Assembly: GCA_026990595.1 (NCBI GenBank)
Contig: JALXCZ010000028.1
Location: forward strand, 1 to 55,862
Source of the DNA: Sulfurovum sp.
GTDB lineage: Bacteria > Campylobacterota > Campylobacteria > Campylobacterales > Sulfurovaceae
Direction of reading: 5' to 3'
DNA: 55,862 nt
The notes below the pieces were generated by a model. The model made no database searches, had not been told where the DNA came from, and saw only the letters and a list, made by a program, of their open reading frames with translations. Made by a program: the position numbers and the translations under genes. The first letter of the stretch is position 1. The number at the start of each line of letters is the position of its first letter. Of the stretch, positions 1 to 9,541 are shown one piece after another.

Positions 1-200
1 TTTTGTCTTTTTCCAAGGTTAAATGTTTTTGCATTCTGTATCTTGTAACTCTTATGACTTTTTTGATCTTCGATAACCAGATAGCTATGCGGAGCAGAGC
101 CTTTTACATAAAGCCCTCCTTCAAGTTCCAGATCACCGTTTTGTGTGCATCCCATGAGTGCTCCAAGTGTTAATATGTATACTATGATCTTTTTCTTCAT
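1..200 (-). CDS. Small lipoprotein, 3' end cut by window edge
   Basis: This is an open frame on the minus strand from an ATG at position 200 to the window edge, about 66 codons. The N-terminus is a typical lipoprotein signal: MKKK, a hydrophobic run, then the lipobox LGALMGC with the lipidated cysteine near residue 18. The mature part seen so far is polar and short (LELEGGLYVKGSAPHSYLVI). I do not recognise a family. It ends upstream of nothing visible, and it lies only 9 bases after the stop of the larger metallopeptidase lipoprotein on the same strand, so the two are probably co-transcribed. Both would sit in the periplasm or outer membrane. Confidence 0.7.
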   Translation of the reverse strand, partial: MKKKIIVYILTLGALMGCTQNGDLELEGGLYVKGSAPHSYLVIEDQKSHKSYKIQNAKTFNLGKRQ

Positions 201-209
201 TATTCATCC

Positions 210-1976
210 TTATTTGGCAATAAGCGTAGCTTCTGTTGTACCGTTAAGCGTAAGATCAATCGTTACTGTACCTGTTAGATTCTCATCTACTTTATAATAG
301 TAGTTTCCTTGAGCTTGTACTGTTCCTGCACTTGTTTTAATATTTGGCTGAGGATCATAGTTAAAGAAATTAATAGAGCCAAGGTCATATGTACTCTGAT
401 TGTATGTATCTTCTGTGAAATCACCTGTATTGTATGTTGGTAAATCTTGTGCCAGATTATCATTATCTGAAAGCATGACTGCAATACCCCATTCTGTAAG
501 CAGGTCATCAAATGTTTTATTTTCTGCTCCAGGATACTTATGTATAGCATCCATAATGGCATCTTCATGCTCTTTATTATTATGGACAATATCATGCAAC
601 ACTTTGGCACCACCATAGTTACGTGTTAAAAAAGTACCAAAAGCATTTACTTTAGAGTAATCTGCCAAAGAATTATACCATGCTGTTAAAGAGAGTGTAT
701 TATTTTCATTGAAAAGAGGGTATCTTCCTTTTGTGTTACCACTGTTACCGGCACTTCCGTCAGTATCTACAACACCTCTTGGTCCAGTATGGTGAATCTT
801 CGTTGCAACAAGATCTTCTGTTGTCTCAGAGAGCATCTCATTGATCCATGTATCATCTGAGGCATCTAGTAAAACCGTTTTTTGATAGAAGTGGATCATA
901 TGCTGAAACTCATGTGCCAGCGTTGAGTACATCTCTTTTTGCCAAAAGTCCCCATTATCCGTATTGGCAAACATAACGGCATCAGCATAGAACATGATCC
1001 TTTCATTTGATCCACTTTCATTTGATTGTTTATAATTATCTTTTGCGTGAAAGTATCCTACAATTCCACCTGATGGACTGTTGTCATTACCTATATCTGT
1101 AAGGAGAATTGTTATTTCATCATTTGATCCTATAAGATAGCTGTCTTTTGAAGAAGCCTCACTTCCCCACTCTTCTCCAAAAATATTGGTGACCCAGTCA
1201 TAGATGTCATTATCTGAACCTACTTTTAAAAAGTTATCTGCCAATTCATCTACCATTGTCTGTGTTACACATCTTGATTTTCCACATCCGGTACCAAAGC
1301 TGTCATCAGAAACCCAAACATTAAGTGTTTTATTACCAAAATCCGTAGGAACATTTGAAACTACTTTTTTCAATGTTGCCCTTGTTGTTGCTCCATTTGA
1401 AGATTCATCCATATAAAAAGTTTCTGAATCTCCTACACTTTTATTTGATTTGGGAGTTACTGCTATTTGTTTTTCTTGATAATCATTGGTTTCATTTCTT
1501 TGAATGAATGTCTGCAATTTAGAATTAAACTTTTGTATATATGCTGGCGCATGAAGGATTTTTGCTTGCTTAACAAGTGGCGTAGACATCAGTCTTTTAT
1601 TTTCCTGAACTGATATTACTTTTGCATTATGCGTGATCGTTGGGTATGCATTATGATTTTTATCATAGTTGCTTAAAAGCACATAGAGACTTTTAGGTTT
1701 ATTTCCTATATTTACAGTTACATGAATACTATCTTTTCCCAGACTTTCAACTTGATTGTCCTTAGTAATAGTTATAGTTTTTGAGGATGTAGTTGTACCT
1801 TCATCTTCTGTGTTGTTACTTCCACCACTGCTACCTCCAGATGTACTATCTGGATTTGATGATATAGGTGTACCACTATTTCCACTTGCAGGAGCAGAAC
1901 TACCACCCCCTCCTCCACAGCCAATGAGCACAACTGATGCAGCAACTATAGAGAGATATTTAAATTGTAAACGCAT
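210..1976 (-). CDS. Lipoprotein zinc metallopeptidase, M30 (hyicolysin)-like
   Basis: This 588-residue protein probably hydrolyses peptides outside the cytoplasm. The N-terminus has a lipoprotein signal ending in VLIGC (Cys about 20), followed by a Gly/Ser/Asn-rich linker to about residue 60. The zinc-binding motif HEFQH is at residues 355-359, in the context TLAHEFQHMIHFYQ, and is followed about 20 residues later by WINEMLSETTEDL, which fits the gluzincin-type third ligand. HEFQHMI is characteristic of the M30 family; that assignment is by motif only. The start is an ATG with the expected signal peptide directly behind it. A second small lipoprotein follows 9 bases downstream. The substrate is not evident, and a role in adhesion or scavenging is possible. 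Confidence 0.75.
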   Translation of the reverse strand: MRLQFKYLSIVAASVVLIGCGGGGGSSAPASGNSGTPISSNPDSTSGGSSGGSNNTEDEGTTTSSKTITITKDNQVESLGKDSIHVTVNIGNKPKSLYVLLSNYDKNHNAYPTITHNAKVISVQENKRLMSTPLVKQAKILHAPAYIQKFNSKLQTFIQRNETNDYQEKQIAVTPKSNKSVGDSETFYMDESSNGATTRATLKKVVSNVPTDFGNKTLNVWVSDDSFGTGCGKSRCVTQTMVDELADNFLKVGSDNDIYDWVTNIFGEEWGSEASSKDSYLIGSNDEITILLTDIGNDNSPSGGIVGYFHAKDNYKQSNESGSNERIMFYADAVMFANTDNGDFWQKEMYSTLAHEFQHMIHFYQKTVLLDASDDTWINEMLSETTEDLVATKIHHTGPRGVVDTDGSAGNSGNTKGRYPLFNENNTLSLTAWYNSLADYSKVNAFGTFLTRNYGGAKVLHDIVHNNKEHEDAIMDAIHKYPGAENKTFDDLLTEWGIAVMLSDNDNLAQDLPTYNTGDFTEDTYNQSTYDLGSINFFNYDPQPNIKTSAGTVQAQGNYYYKVDENLTGTVTIDLTLNGTTEATLIAK

Positions 1977-2186
1977 TAAGATCCTTTGTTAAAAAGTAGT
2001 ATCAAATCAAGAAAGTGTATTGAATAATTGTGAGCAAATCATGTATTCAACTACAGGCAACCGAAAATATCTCTAAAGATAATCGGTTTTCTTTACTTAC
2101 CTCACGGAATGCTCAGCTTTTTCTGTATTGATCTTATCATTATAGTCAAAAAATATAAGAAAAAAGTCAAAAACATAAAACTTTTC

Positions 2187-3257
2187 TTAAAATGCATTCT
2201 CTCCGCAAAGCACATCGAGTACATTGGTCGCATAAGAACCTTTTGGAAGCGTAAAACTCAGCTCATAGTGTGCTTTCTCTTCTATGTAGTTTTTCTTTAT
2301 TTCTGTAACCTGTATCCAGGCATAGCGTCTGGCTCCGTAGAGTTTCATCTCTTCATCGAACTGTGCTTCAAAAAGCCTTGCCGCTCCTGCTGCCCTTTTG
2401 GTCTTATTCCCCGGAATGAGCCCTGTAGGAGCGATGTCTTTAGTTTCAAATCGTTCCGCCTCTTTTGCCAATTCTTCCACTTCAAAAAGCCGTCCGTAAG
2501 GGTAGTGCATCATCAGGTCACCTTCCAAAAGTTTAAAGAAATTTGGCTGCTCTTTTGTACCTTTTAAAGAGCCTTTGGGCAGTTTCAAGACCTGTTCTGT
2601 CTCCTCTTCGCTGAACTTTTCGAGTAAAAGACTCAATTCCATACGTTTACAGAGCCATTGGTTGTAGAGGTAACTCTGGTAGGACCCCATAAGAAACTCA
2701 CGGGTCTTCCTGTCACGCATTTTCAGTGTTCCTTCTATGAGCTTTTTGCCATCTATCCAGTTGTCACCGTTGTTTCCAAAACGCTGATGACCAAAATAGT
2801 TTGGTACTCCATTGGCTTTGATCCATTTTAACACAGAGTCAAGTTTGTCTTTTTGCACACCCAGTACTTTTTTCAGGCGTATGTTGAAACGGTTCCCTTT
2901 CAAGTGTCCTACACGTATTTTGTTGTTATGGCGTGTGGTCTCCAGTATCTTTATATTCTCATGGGAAAAAGTACCGAGTTTCTCTTCAAGCTTGGCAGGA
3001 AGTGAAATGTACTGTATCGTCATGGCATATTTGTCTTTAAGACCGGCATATCCGATGTCACGGCGTCTAAGCCCTATGTGGTTGGAAATGGCATCAAGCA
3101 TCTCCCAGGTGGTCATCTCTTTTTTACGTACCTTGAGTACAAGGTGTTCCCCCTCACCTGTAAATTCATAAAGTGGGATCTCTTCGACAGTAAAGTCACG
3201 AGCAGAGGAGTTAAAGACGAATTCGTTTTTGACATTGAGTGGGTAAATGAGTTTCAT
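2187..3257 (-). CDS. truD: tRNA pseudouridine(13) synthase TruD
   Basis: TruD converts uridine 13 in tRNA-Glu to pseudouridine in the cytoplasm. The 356-residue length is normal for the family. The catalytic motif is GLKDKYAMT with Asp75, and the N-terminal region reads SARDFTVEEIPLYEF, the family's usual start. The motif NYFGHQRFG lies near residues 165-173, also diagnostic. The gene starts at an ATG just outside the divergent gph promoter region. It is transcribed away from gph and toward the M30-like lipoprotein, with about 210 bases in between in which I see no gene. Nothing in the active site looks altered. Confidence 0.95.
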   Translation of the reverse strand: MKLIYPLNVKNEFVFNSSARDFTVEEIPLYEFTGEGEHLVLKVRKKEMTTWEMLDAISNHIGLRRRDIGYAGLKDKYAMTIQYISLPAKLEEKLGTFSHENIKILETTRHNNKIRVGHLKGNRFNIRLKKVLGVQKDKLDSVLKWIKANGVPNYFGHQRFGNNGDNWIDGKKLIEGTLKMRDRKTREFLMGSYQSYLYNQWLCKRMELSLLLEKFSEEETEQVLKLPKGSLKGTKEQPNFFKLLEGDLMMHYPYGRLFEVEELAKEAERFETKDIAPTGLIPGNKTKRAAGAARLFEAQFDEEMKLYGARRYAWIQVTEIKKNYIEEKAHYELSFTLPKGSYATNVLDVLCGENAF

Positions 3258-3333
3258 ATTTTACAACTTTTTGATTAAATGGTTTTTTTCCTTCACGGAT
3301 CGCTTCGTTCACAACGTTACTCTTCCGCATTTA

Positions 3334-3357
3334 CAAATATGAAACTGTTCATATTTG
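3334..3357. promoter_or_regulatory. 9-bp inverted repeat in the truD/gph divergent region
   Basis: The arms CAAATATGA and TCATATTTG are perfect complements separated by 6 bases. A -10-like TATAAT follows at 3390-3395, about 35 bases before the gph TTG start. The palindrome sits just upstream of that element, so it could be an operator for gph, truD or both. No regulator is identified. Confidence 0.35.
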
Positions 3358-3430
3358 CTAAAAAATTCTCATATTTTACCCAAAATCTGTATAATCACTG
3401 GAAATAATAAAAATAATTTTAGGACAGACC

Positions 3431-4108
3431 TTGAAATTTAATCATAAAACAGCCATACATTTCGACCTTGACGGTACACTCATCGACAGTGTACCTGACT
3501 TGGCATTGGCGGTCAATGAGATGCTTCAGGCATTAGAAAAAGAGATTTTCAGTGAAGATATTATCCGTTACTGGGTAGGTAACGGTGCTCAAACTCTGGT
3601 AAAACGTGCCCTGCTTGGCAAAAGAGAGATTGAGAACGAGACTATAGATGAAGCAGACTTCAAAGAGGCTCACCGCATCTTTTTAAATGCGTATGCCGAT
3701 CACCTCTGTGAAGCAACACGCCCCTACCCACATGTTATAGAGACATTGCAGGCACTCAAAGACAAAGGCTACCGCCTGAGTATCATCACAAACAAGCCTT
3801 TGCAGTTCGTTGAACCCATTCTTCGGGGACTTGGATTGAATGATCTTTTTGAAACCTGTCTGGGTGGTGATTCACTGAAACAGAAAAAACCTGATCCTAT
3901 GCCGTTGCTGCATGCATGTAGAGAGATGGACACAAGCGTAGGATCATCCCTCATGATAGGTGATTCCAGAAACGATATTCTGGCTGCCAATGCCTGTGGT
4001 ATGCAAAGTATTGGTGTTACATATGGATATAATTACGGAGAAGATATCGGAGTATATAAACCTGATTTGATAATAGATGACTTTGGAGAACTGTTAAAGT
4101 TCCTGTAG
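3431..4108 (+). CDS. gph: Phosphoglycolate phosphatase, HAD family
   Basis: This is a 225-residue HAD hydrolase that most likely dephosphorylates 2-phosphoglycolate. Motif I is FDLDGTLIDS with nucleophile Asp12 and Asp14. Motif II is the SIITNKP stretch, a Lys follows in QKKPDP, and motif III is MIGDSRNDILAA. The long helical cap between motif I and SIITNKP fits the Gph/PGP type C1 cap. The start is a TTG chosen because AGGA lies 6 bases upstream and no in-frame ATG fits. A strong terminator follows directly after the stop. Other HAD phosphatases of this cap type cannot be excluded on sequence alone. Confidence 0.85.
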   Translation: MKFNHKTAIHFDLDGTLIDSVPDLALAVNEMLQALEKEIFSEDIIRYWVGNGAQTLVKRALLGKREIENETIDEADFKEAHRIFLNAYADHLCEATRPYPHVIETLQALKDKGYRLSIITNKPLQFVEPILRGLGLNDLFETCLGGDSLKQKKPDPMPLLHACREMDTSVGSSLMIGDSRNDILAANACGMQSIGVTYGYNYGEDIGVYKPDLIIDDFGELLKFL

Positions 4109-4134
4109 GGTGTTGTCCCCTGACAACACCTTTT
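4109..4134 (+). terminator. Rho-independent terminator after gph
   Basis: The arms GGTGTTGTC and GACAACACC pair perfectly over 9 bp around a CCCT loop and are followed by TTTT. The hairpin begins on the base after the gph stop codon. Confidence 0.85.
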
Positions 4135-4150
4135 ATCGGGTATTTATTTT

Positions 4151-4172
4151 GGTGTTGTAAGGGTACAACACC
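4151..4172. repeat. Second copy of the GGTGTTGT hairpin
   Basis: GGTGTTGT and ACAACACC pair around AAGGGT. The arms repeat the stem of the terminator 40 bases upstream. The outermost 12 bases (GTAGGGTGTTGT at 4105 and ACAACACCCTAC at 4165) are also exact complements, so the whole 4105-4176 interval is a nested inverted repeat. It covers the region just before the next gene. Confidence 0.6.
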
Positions 4173-4191
4173 CTACATGAAAGGAAAGATA

Positions 4192-5634
4192 TTGTCTAAC
4201 AAACAAACAAAAATAGCTATAGTTGGCGGTGGTATCGCAGGCAGTACTGCTGCGTTACTGCTCTCGCAGACCGATGTAGAGATAACCCTCTTTGAAAAGG
4301 CACCAAGTCTGGTCAGCGGTCCGCCCTTTTGTCACTTGCATGCCGGAGGGAACCTCTATCCTGAGATCTCCGATGAACAGTGCCTTACTCTCCTAAAACA
4401 ATCCATTGACTTTGCCAGACTGTACCCGCATGGGGTTGATCACCGTCCAACGGTCATTGCCCTGCCTGAGTATTGCAGCAGACGAACCAAACATCTGCTG
4501 CCACGTCTGCAGAAGTTACAGGCATACTATAAAGCATTGATCGAAGAAGATATGAAGAACAAGGTATTTGGTGATCCCTCTGTTTATTTTAAACTTTATG
4601 AGCGTGCTCAAATAGAAGCACTTAAAGACAAGGAGCCCGTTACCATTCCAAAAACCCTTGATGAATGGATGATTCCATTTGCAAAAGAAACCGATCTGGA
4701 GAAGATACAGTTTCCGGTTATTTTGGTACAGGAATACGGACTTAACCTCTTTCGTATAGGTGCGAGGCTTATGCTCTCTCTTGATGCACATCCTTCTGTC
4801 AATCTGAGACTATCAACGACTGTTACACAGATAGAAAAAGAAGAGGCTCAATGGATACTCCATTCAAACACTCAAAACAGAGACCGGACAGAAAATTTTG
4901 ACTACCTGATCAATGCTGCAGGCTACCAGACAGGAAAAATTGATGATATGGTCAATGTATCATGCCAGAGAATGGTTGAGTTCAAAGCTGCCTATGTCAG
5001 CCAATGGGCGCATGAATCCACACATCTCTGGCCGGAGATCATCTTCCAGGGAGAGCGCGGTACCCCTCGGGGAATGGGTCAGTTCACTCCTTATCCGCAT
5101 GGGTATTTCCAACTGCACGGTATGACCAAAAACATTACACTTTATGAAGGAGGACTGGTTGCGAACACGGCTTTGAGCTGTCAGCCCAAACTGCCGCAGA
5201 ATTTCATAGAAAAAATAGAAAACAGTTGGTCTTGGGAAGAGACCGTGGAACGCACAGAAAAAGCAATCGAACATCTCGCACGATTCATTCCCTCATTTAC
5301 TACGGCAAAAGTAGGCGCAAAACCACTCTTTGGGGCACAACAGATCCCTGGTACCGACCCTACTCTGCGTGTAGCCGAAGTTGCCTTTCCACGATCCCGT
5401 TATGCACGCTGTGAGATCGTCAAAGTCTCCTCCACCATCGACATGTCCCATGCTATTCTTGATGATCTGATCAGACAGGGGCTGACAAAAGCTTCTGTAT
5501 ATAACACTATGGCACTTGAAACTATGCAGAAAATAAAGGAAGAGAACATAACAAAACAAGCAGAAGTGCTTTGTCAAATGAGAGAATATCCCAAAGCATT
5601 GGCACACCGATGCGTACCGGAAATATCTAATTGA
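4192..5634 (+). CDS. FAD-dependent oxidoreductase
   Basis: This is a flavoprotein of about 480 residues. An N-terminal dinucleotide-binding Rossmann motif, IAIVGGGIAGSTAALLL, starts about 7 residues in, followed by an acidic strand end (LFEKA). Near residue 240 is LINAAGYQTG, the second FAD contact typical of the DAO/FAD-oxidoreductase fold. I do not recognise a specific substrate; a malate:quinone or dehydrogenase-like role is only a guess. An ATG at 4177 is in frame but lies inside the hairpin without a ribosome site. The TTG at 4192 has AAAGGA 6 bases upstream and gives the compact N-terminus MSNKQTKIAIVGGG, so I prefer it. The 3' end overlaps the convergent thiL by 8 bases. Confidence 0.75.
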   Translation: MSNKQTKIAIVGGGIAGSTAALLLSQTDVEITLFEKAPSLVSGPPFCHLHAGGNLYPEISDEQCLTLLKQSIDFARLYPHGVDHRPTVIALPEYCSRRTKHLLPRLQKLQAYYKALIEEDMKNKVFGDPSVYFKLYERAQIEALKDKEPVTIPKTLDEWMIPFAKETDLEKIQFPVILVQEYGLNLFRIGARLMLSLDAHPSVNLRLSTTVTQIEKEEAQWILHSNTQNRDRTENFDYLINAAGYQTGKIDDMVNVSCQRMVEFKAAYVSQWAHESTHLWPEIIFQGERGTPRGMGQFTPYPHGYFQLHGMTKNITLYEGGLVANTALSCQPKLPQNFIEKIENSWSWEETVERTEKAIEHLARFIPSFTTAKVGAKPLFGAQQIPGTDPTLRVAEVAFPRSRYARCEIVKVSSTIDMSHAILDDLIRQGLTKASVYNTMALETMQKIKEENITKQAEVLCQMREYPKALAHRCVPEISN

Positions 5635-6448
5635 AGTGGTGGCTCAGGCAGGTAAAACGCTCCCTGTTTTTAGCCACTTTTGCAAAGACAGTCAGCGGTG
5701 TTCCTGTTTCTTTTGCTATCTTTTCCAAAGTTTCCAGATATTTGGGATCAAAACCAACCAGCATCTCATATTCTTCTCCGCTAAGCCCTTCCCTATCGCT
5801 TACAGGCGCCAGAGAGGCAAATCCATATTTATTAATATCTAATAGCTTGTTCGTGTCACAGTAGAGTCCGTCAGAGATATCCATACCTGCATGAAGTAAC
5901 GGCCTTGATTTTGTGATGAATTGGGCTCTTAGTCGAGGTTCAAAAAAACGTGAATCAGAAGCGATCTTTTCACCTCTGTAAAGTGCATCAAGATCACGTT
6001 TGCTTTCGCCCAGTATTCCCGTATAGGCAAGGAGGTCACCTTCTTTTAATCCTTTTCTTAAAAGAGGGTTGTCACTCTTGGAAATAATAGTAATGGAAAT
6101 ATGCAGTTTATCTCCGCCTATGGTATCACCGCCTATGATCTCACAATCAAACTCTTTTGCGGTAGATTCCATACTTTTGGTTAATTCATCTATTTCATTC
6201 TTGGTCATCTCTTTGGGAATCGAGACCGTGACAAGGGCAAACTGCGGCTTGGCATTCATAGCAATGGCATCAGAGATATTGACAAGCATTGCTTTTCGCC
6301 CTATTTGTGCCACAGACATCCACGTACGTTTAAAATGTACATCTTCAAAGAAAGCATCCATACTATAGAGAGTATCCCCTATCACAGCAGCATCATCACC
6401 AATATACTTTGAACTTAGTTTGCTGATAAGGTAATGTTCTTTGTCCAT
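5627..6448 (-). CDS. thiL: Thiamine-monophosphate kinase ThiL
   Basis: ThiL phosphorylates thiamine monophosphate to thiamine diphosphate with ATP. The protein shows the family's N-terminal GDDAAVI near residue 17, the Mg-binding NISDAIAMNAKP region, and GGDTIGGDKL near residue 113. The C-terminal MDISDGL motif is near residue 190. At 273 residues it is shorter than the usual 310-330, mainly in the C-terminal domain, as often seen in Campylobacterota. It begins at an ATG and converges on the FAD oxidoreductase with an 8-base overlap. No other thiamine gene is in the window. Confidence 0.88.
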   Translation of the reverse strand: MDKEHYLISKLSSKYIGDDAAVIGDTLYSMDAFFEDVHFKRTWMSVAQIGRKAMLVNISDAIAMNAKPQFALVTVSIPKEMTKNEIDELTKSMESTAKEFDCEIIGGDTIGGDKLHISITIISKSDNPLLRKGLKEGDLLAYTGILGESKRDLDALYRGEKIASDSRFFEPRLRAQFITKSRPLLHAGMDISDGLYCDTNKLLDINKYGFASLAPVSDREGLSGEEYEMLVGFDPKYLETLEKIAKETGTPLTVFAKVAKNRERFTCLSHHFN

Positions 6449-6598
6449 ACTTTTTCTTTTATTCCATATTAGATTGGCAAAATTGTAACATACTTTGGAG
6501 GATTTTGAGCAGAATTTTTTTATTCATAGCGAATTAAGAGTGTATTGTCGATATAATCATTGTTATTACCGCACCAAGTATAATCATAAGGAAAAACC

Positions 6599-7648
6599 AT
6601 GCAGCATACATTAAATATAAGAGTATTTTTCTTTAATGCCAAAACAGACTATTTGCCATATTACAAGAACTTTACCATGACACTGAATGAAGATGACAGA
6701 ATTCAAACAATGTTGGGTGAGATCAAAAAGCAGAATAAAGATTTTGCCTATCCTTCTGAAAAATTGATCTTAAAACTCAACGATCTTGTAGTTGACGGCA
6801 ATGAAACCATAGGAAATGTTGTAAAAAAACTGGGAACTTCCCTACAGATTGATCCTGTACTCTCTTACCGTTCAAACCACTGTCTCATCATCAATGATGA
6901 AGACTTTATGAAAAGCTATGCACTCCTGGCACCTTACGCAACAGAGGATGACGAAGCCTATTATAAATCACTCTATGCAACACATTATTCATCTGAGACC
7001 TTTAGATTTTCACATGACTACATTGGGGATGCCGTACTGCTTTTGGCTCATAGAATAATAGAGAACGGTTCAGAACACAAAGAGGCTGTTTTAAAAGCTG
7101 TCTCTGACCCCTATGACGGTCTTGTTGCCTGCGAGTATGAAAACAACCTTTTTCATGCCCGGAACCATACTTCAGTCATAGACGCATTGAACAGTATGGT
7201 TACGCATCCAGACAGGAGCAGTTTTTTAGATAAGATAGCAACAAAACTTTCTAAAAAAGCACTTTGCTACTTTAATAAAGAGTCAATTGAGGGTGTACAC
7301 ATTGCTTGTTATGCAGGGTATACCGGCATATTGGATCATGTACATGAAAAGATCATAGAAAATCATGCAAAAGTGATCCGTTTTTCAAGAGAGGGAAAAG
7401 GCTGTGGTCGTTCACTGATAGGGAAACAGGATAATCTTGCCTACCTGAAAGCAGCCACAACACTTTTAGGGGCATTAGATGCCGGTGCAGAACTTCTGGT
7501 TGTTGCTGACATTGATGATCTTGCAATGTTCAAGAGGCATTTTGCTTCTATACAAAAACGTATTGGAAGAGAGATTCCTCTTCCTCTTATTTCTTATGAA
7601 ACTTTTCTTGATCTTTGCGAACAAAGTATTAAAACGGCAGCAGTTTAA
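6599..7648 (+). CDS. SdhB-like N-domain protein lacking cluster cysteines
   Basis: The 349-residue product is not a known enzyme, but its N-terminus clearly resembles that of the SdhB encoded 3 kb downstream. FFFNAKTDYLPYYKNF here matches FRFNAETDYLPYYKKY there, and IINDEDFMKSYALLAPY matches IDKKDFWDKHAAVTPY. The four [2Fe-2S] cysteines of SdhB (CRHGICGACG and the later C) have no counterpart, so the ferredoxin fold would carry no cluster. The C-terminal half (about residues 230-349) contains HIACYAGY, GKGCGRSL and a DIDD stretch, somewhat like a heterodisulfide-reductase-type domain. I believe this corresponds to a DUF5644-type Campylobacterota family, but that name is from memory. Ribosome site AAGGA precedes the ATG, and two TATAAT boxes (6552, 6579) lie upstream. 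Confidence 0.7.
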   Translation: MQHTLNIRVFFFNAKTDYLPYYKNFTMTLNEDDRIQTMLGEIKKQNKDFAYPSEKLILKLNDLVVDGNETIGNVVKKLGTSLQIDPVLSYRSNHCLIINDEDFMKSYALLAPYATEDDEAYYKSLYATHYSSETFRFSHDYIGDAVLLLAHRIIENGSEHKEAVLKAVSDPYDGLVACEYENNLFHARNHTSVIDALNSMVTHPDRSSFLDKIATKLSKKALCYFNKESIEGVHIACYAGYTGILDHVHEKIIENHAKVIRFSREGKGCGRSLIGKQDNLAYLKAATTLLGALDAGAELLVVADIDDLAMFKRHFASIQKRIGREIPLPLISYETFLDLCEQSIKTAAV

Positions 7649-7698
7649 AATAATTCTAACTTATTATATCTATTAGCTTATATTTTATCCTCTTTTAA

Positions 7699-7723
7699 GG
7701 GGGTGAAAATGTGTAACACCTCC
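7699..7723 (+). terminator. Probable terminator after the SdhB-like gene
   Basis: GGGGGTG and CACCTCC pair over 7 bp with one G-T pair around an 11-base loop. A pyrimidine-rich stretch (CTCATTCTTTT) follows. It separates the upstream gene from the sdhA promoter. Confidence 0.5.
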
Positions 7724-7779
7724 CTCATTCTTTTGCCTTATATCCTCTTTTATTAATCAAACTTATACCAAACTGAAGC

Positions 7780-7785
7780 TATAAT
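7780..7785 (+). promoter_or_regulatory. TATAAT box of the sdhABE operon
   Basis: A perfect -10 hexamer lies 35 bases before the preferred sdhA start at 7820. It overlaps an in-frame ATG at 7784, which argues against that ATG as the translation start. I see no good -35. Confidence 0.5.
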
Positions 7786-7819
7786 GAAGCCAAATCGTAC
7801 AACAAAGGACATAGCAACT

Positions 7820-9535
7820 ATGAGTATTAAAATCTATGAATACGATGCTGTCATTGTCGGTTCGGGATTGGCAGGGCTGGCAGCAGCCAAAGAGCTGACC
7901 GAAGCGGGAAAAAAGACAGCAGTCATAACGAAACTTCATCCTCTCAGAAGCCACTCCGGTGCAGCACAGGGCGGGATCAATGCCGCACTTGGAGCTGAAG
8001 ACTCTACAGAACTTCATGAGTTCGATACAGTAAAAGGTTCTGACTATTTAGCAGATCAGGACTGTGTAGAGCTTATGTGTACCAAAGCACCTGAGACTAT
8101 TCGCTGGGCAGAACAGATGGGATGTGTCTTCTCTCGTAAAGAAAATGGTGATATTGCCATAAGACCATTTGGAGGGCAGAGCAAACCCAGAGCCTGTTAT
8201 GCAAAAGACAGAACCGGTCTTGCCCTCCTTCAGGCGATCTACGAGCAGGCATTTCGTGCAGGTGTAGAGATCTTCGATGAATGGTATGCTGCTGATCTGC
8301 TTTATGAAGATGGAAAGGTCTCTGGTGTTGCTGCATACGACATACGTAATTCACAACCGGCGATCTTCAATGCAAAAGTAACTATGTTCGCAACAGGTGG
8401 TCATGCCAGAGCCTACCGCTTTAACTCCAATGCCCATGCCAATACGGGGGATTCACTCTCTATCGTAGCACGTCACGGTCTTCCGCTGGAAGATATGGAA
8501 TTCGTACAGTTTCACCCAAGCGGACTTGGAGGTTCAGGAGTACTCATCTCTGAAGCAGCCCGTGGAGAAGGTGGACGTCTGTTCAACTCCAAAGGTGAGC
8601 GTTTCATGGAAAAGTATGCACCCAATGCTATGGAGCTTGCATCACGTGATGTGGTAAGTCGTGCTATCATGGAAGAAGTGCGTCAGGGACGTGGTGTAGG
8701 AAAAGACGGACAGTCTGTCAATCTTGACCTGACACACCTTCCAAAAGAGATCATTCTCGAGAGACTGCCGGAGCTTAGAGAACTTGCCATTGCCTTCCAG
8801 GGGCAGGATATGCTCAAAGAGCCTATCCATATCTCTGCTACAGCACACTACTCAATGGGTGGGATCCCGACAAATATCAACTGTCAGGTAAGAAAAAATC
8901 CTGAAGAGTTGGTAGAAGGCTTTTATGCTGCGGGTGAATGTTCCTGTGTCTCTGTACATGGTGCAAACCGCCTTGGAGCAAACTCCGTACTTGAAGCCCT
9001 GCTCTTCGGTCGCCATGCCGGAGAAAATATGGTAAAAGCACTGGATGAAGGTATTACCCTTCGAAAAGCACAAGAGACAGATGCTGACAATATGCTGGAA
9101 GAAGTAAATAGACTCAAAACCTCTAACGGTATGGAAAGCGTCCCCGTACTCAGAGCAGAACTTCAGGCAGGAATGACGGCAGATGCAGGTGTCTTTAGAA
9201 GCAAAGAGTCTCTTGAAAGACAACTCAAACTCATAGACAAATTGCTTAAAAAGTTTAACAATATCCGTATTGATGACAAATCAAAAACATTTAACACAGA
9301 CTTGCAGGAAGCCATTGAGCTTGGGCATATGCTTGAGTTCAGTAAATTTATTGTTGTAGGTGCACTTGAACGTGAAGAGAGCCGTGGCGGTCACTACAGA
9401 GAAGACTTCCCTACCAGAGATGATGAAAAGTTCCTGAAACATACCTATGCCTATATGGATAAAGATTTCAACATTACTACCGAATGGGGTGATGTTGTTC
9501 TTGGTAAGTTTGAACCAATGGAAAGAAAGTATTAG
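7820..9535 (+). CDS. sdhA: Succinate dehydrogenase/fumarate reductase flavoprotein
   Basis: This subunit oxidises succinate or reduces fumarate. From the preferred ATG at 7820 it has 571 residues. It shows the FAD Rossmann motif [17 protein letters not shown], the covalent-FAD histidine region [17 protein letters not shown], and the active-site segment [25 protein letters not shown] and GEGGRLF follow, with the substrate-binding [10 protein letters not shown] near the C-terminal third. AAGGA precedes the ATG at 7820 by 10 bases, while the upstream ATG at 7784 overlaps a -10 box. There is no twin-arginine signal, unlike the periplasmic methylmenaquinol:fumarate reductase MfrA of Wolinella, so this one is cytoplasmic. 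It heads an operon with sdhB (6-base gap) and sdhE (9-base gap). Confidence 0.92.
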   Translation: MSIKIYEYDAVIVGSGLAGLAAAKELTEAGKKTAVITKLHPLRSHSGAAQGGINAALGAEDSTELHEFDTVKGSDYLADQDCVELMCTKAPETIRWAEQMGCVFSRKENGDIAIRPFGGQSKPRACYAKDRTGLALLQAIYEQAFRAGVEIFDEWYAADLLYEDGKVSGVAAYDIRNSQPAIFNAKVTMFATGGHARAYRFNSNAHANTGDSLSIVARHGLPLEDMEFVQFHPSGLGGSGVLISEAARGEGGRLFNSKGERFMEKYAPNAMELASRDVVSRAIMEEVRQGRGVGKDGQSVNLDLTHLPKEIILERLPELRELAIAFQGQDMLKEPIHISATAHYSMGGIPTNINCQVRKNPEELVEGFYAAGECSCVSVHGANRLGANSVLEALLFGRHAGENMVKALDEGITLRKAQETDADNMLEEVNRLKTSNGMESVPVLRAELQAGMTADAGVFRSKESLERQLKLIDKLLKKFNNIRIDDKSKTFNTDLQEAIELGHMLEFSKFIVVGALEREESRGGHYREDFPTRDDEKFLKHTYAYMDKDFNITTEWGDVVLGKFEPMERKY

Positions 9536-9541
9536 GAGAAG

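Noticed and set aside
2109..2567. 152-codon plus-strand frame over the truD 3' end
   Set aside because: It is a shadow of truD with no domain, and truD is unambiguous.
4516..4791. Minus-strand ORFs inside the FAD oxidoreductase gene
   Set aside because: They are antisense shadows without ribosome sites or domains.
7784..9535. Periplasmic methylmenaquinol:fumarate reductase (MfrA)
   Set aside because: The operon architecture is similar, but the flavoprotein has no twin-arginine signal, so a cytoplasmic type-E SdhA is preferred.
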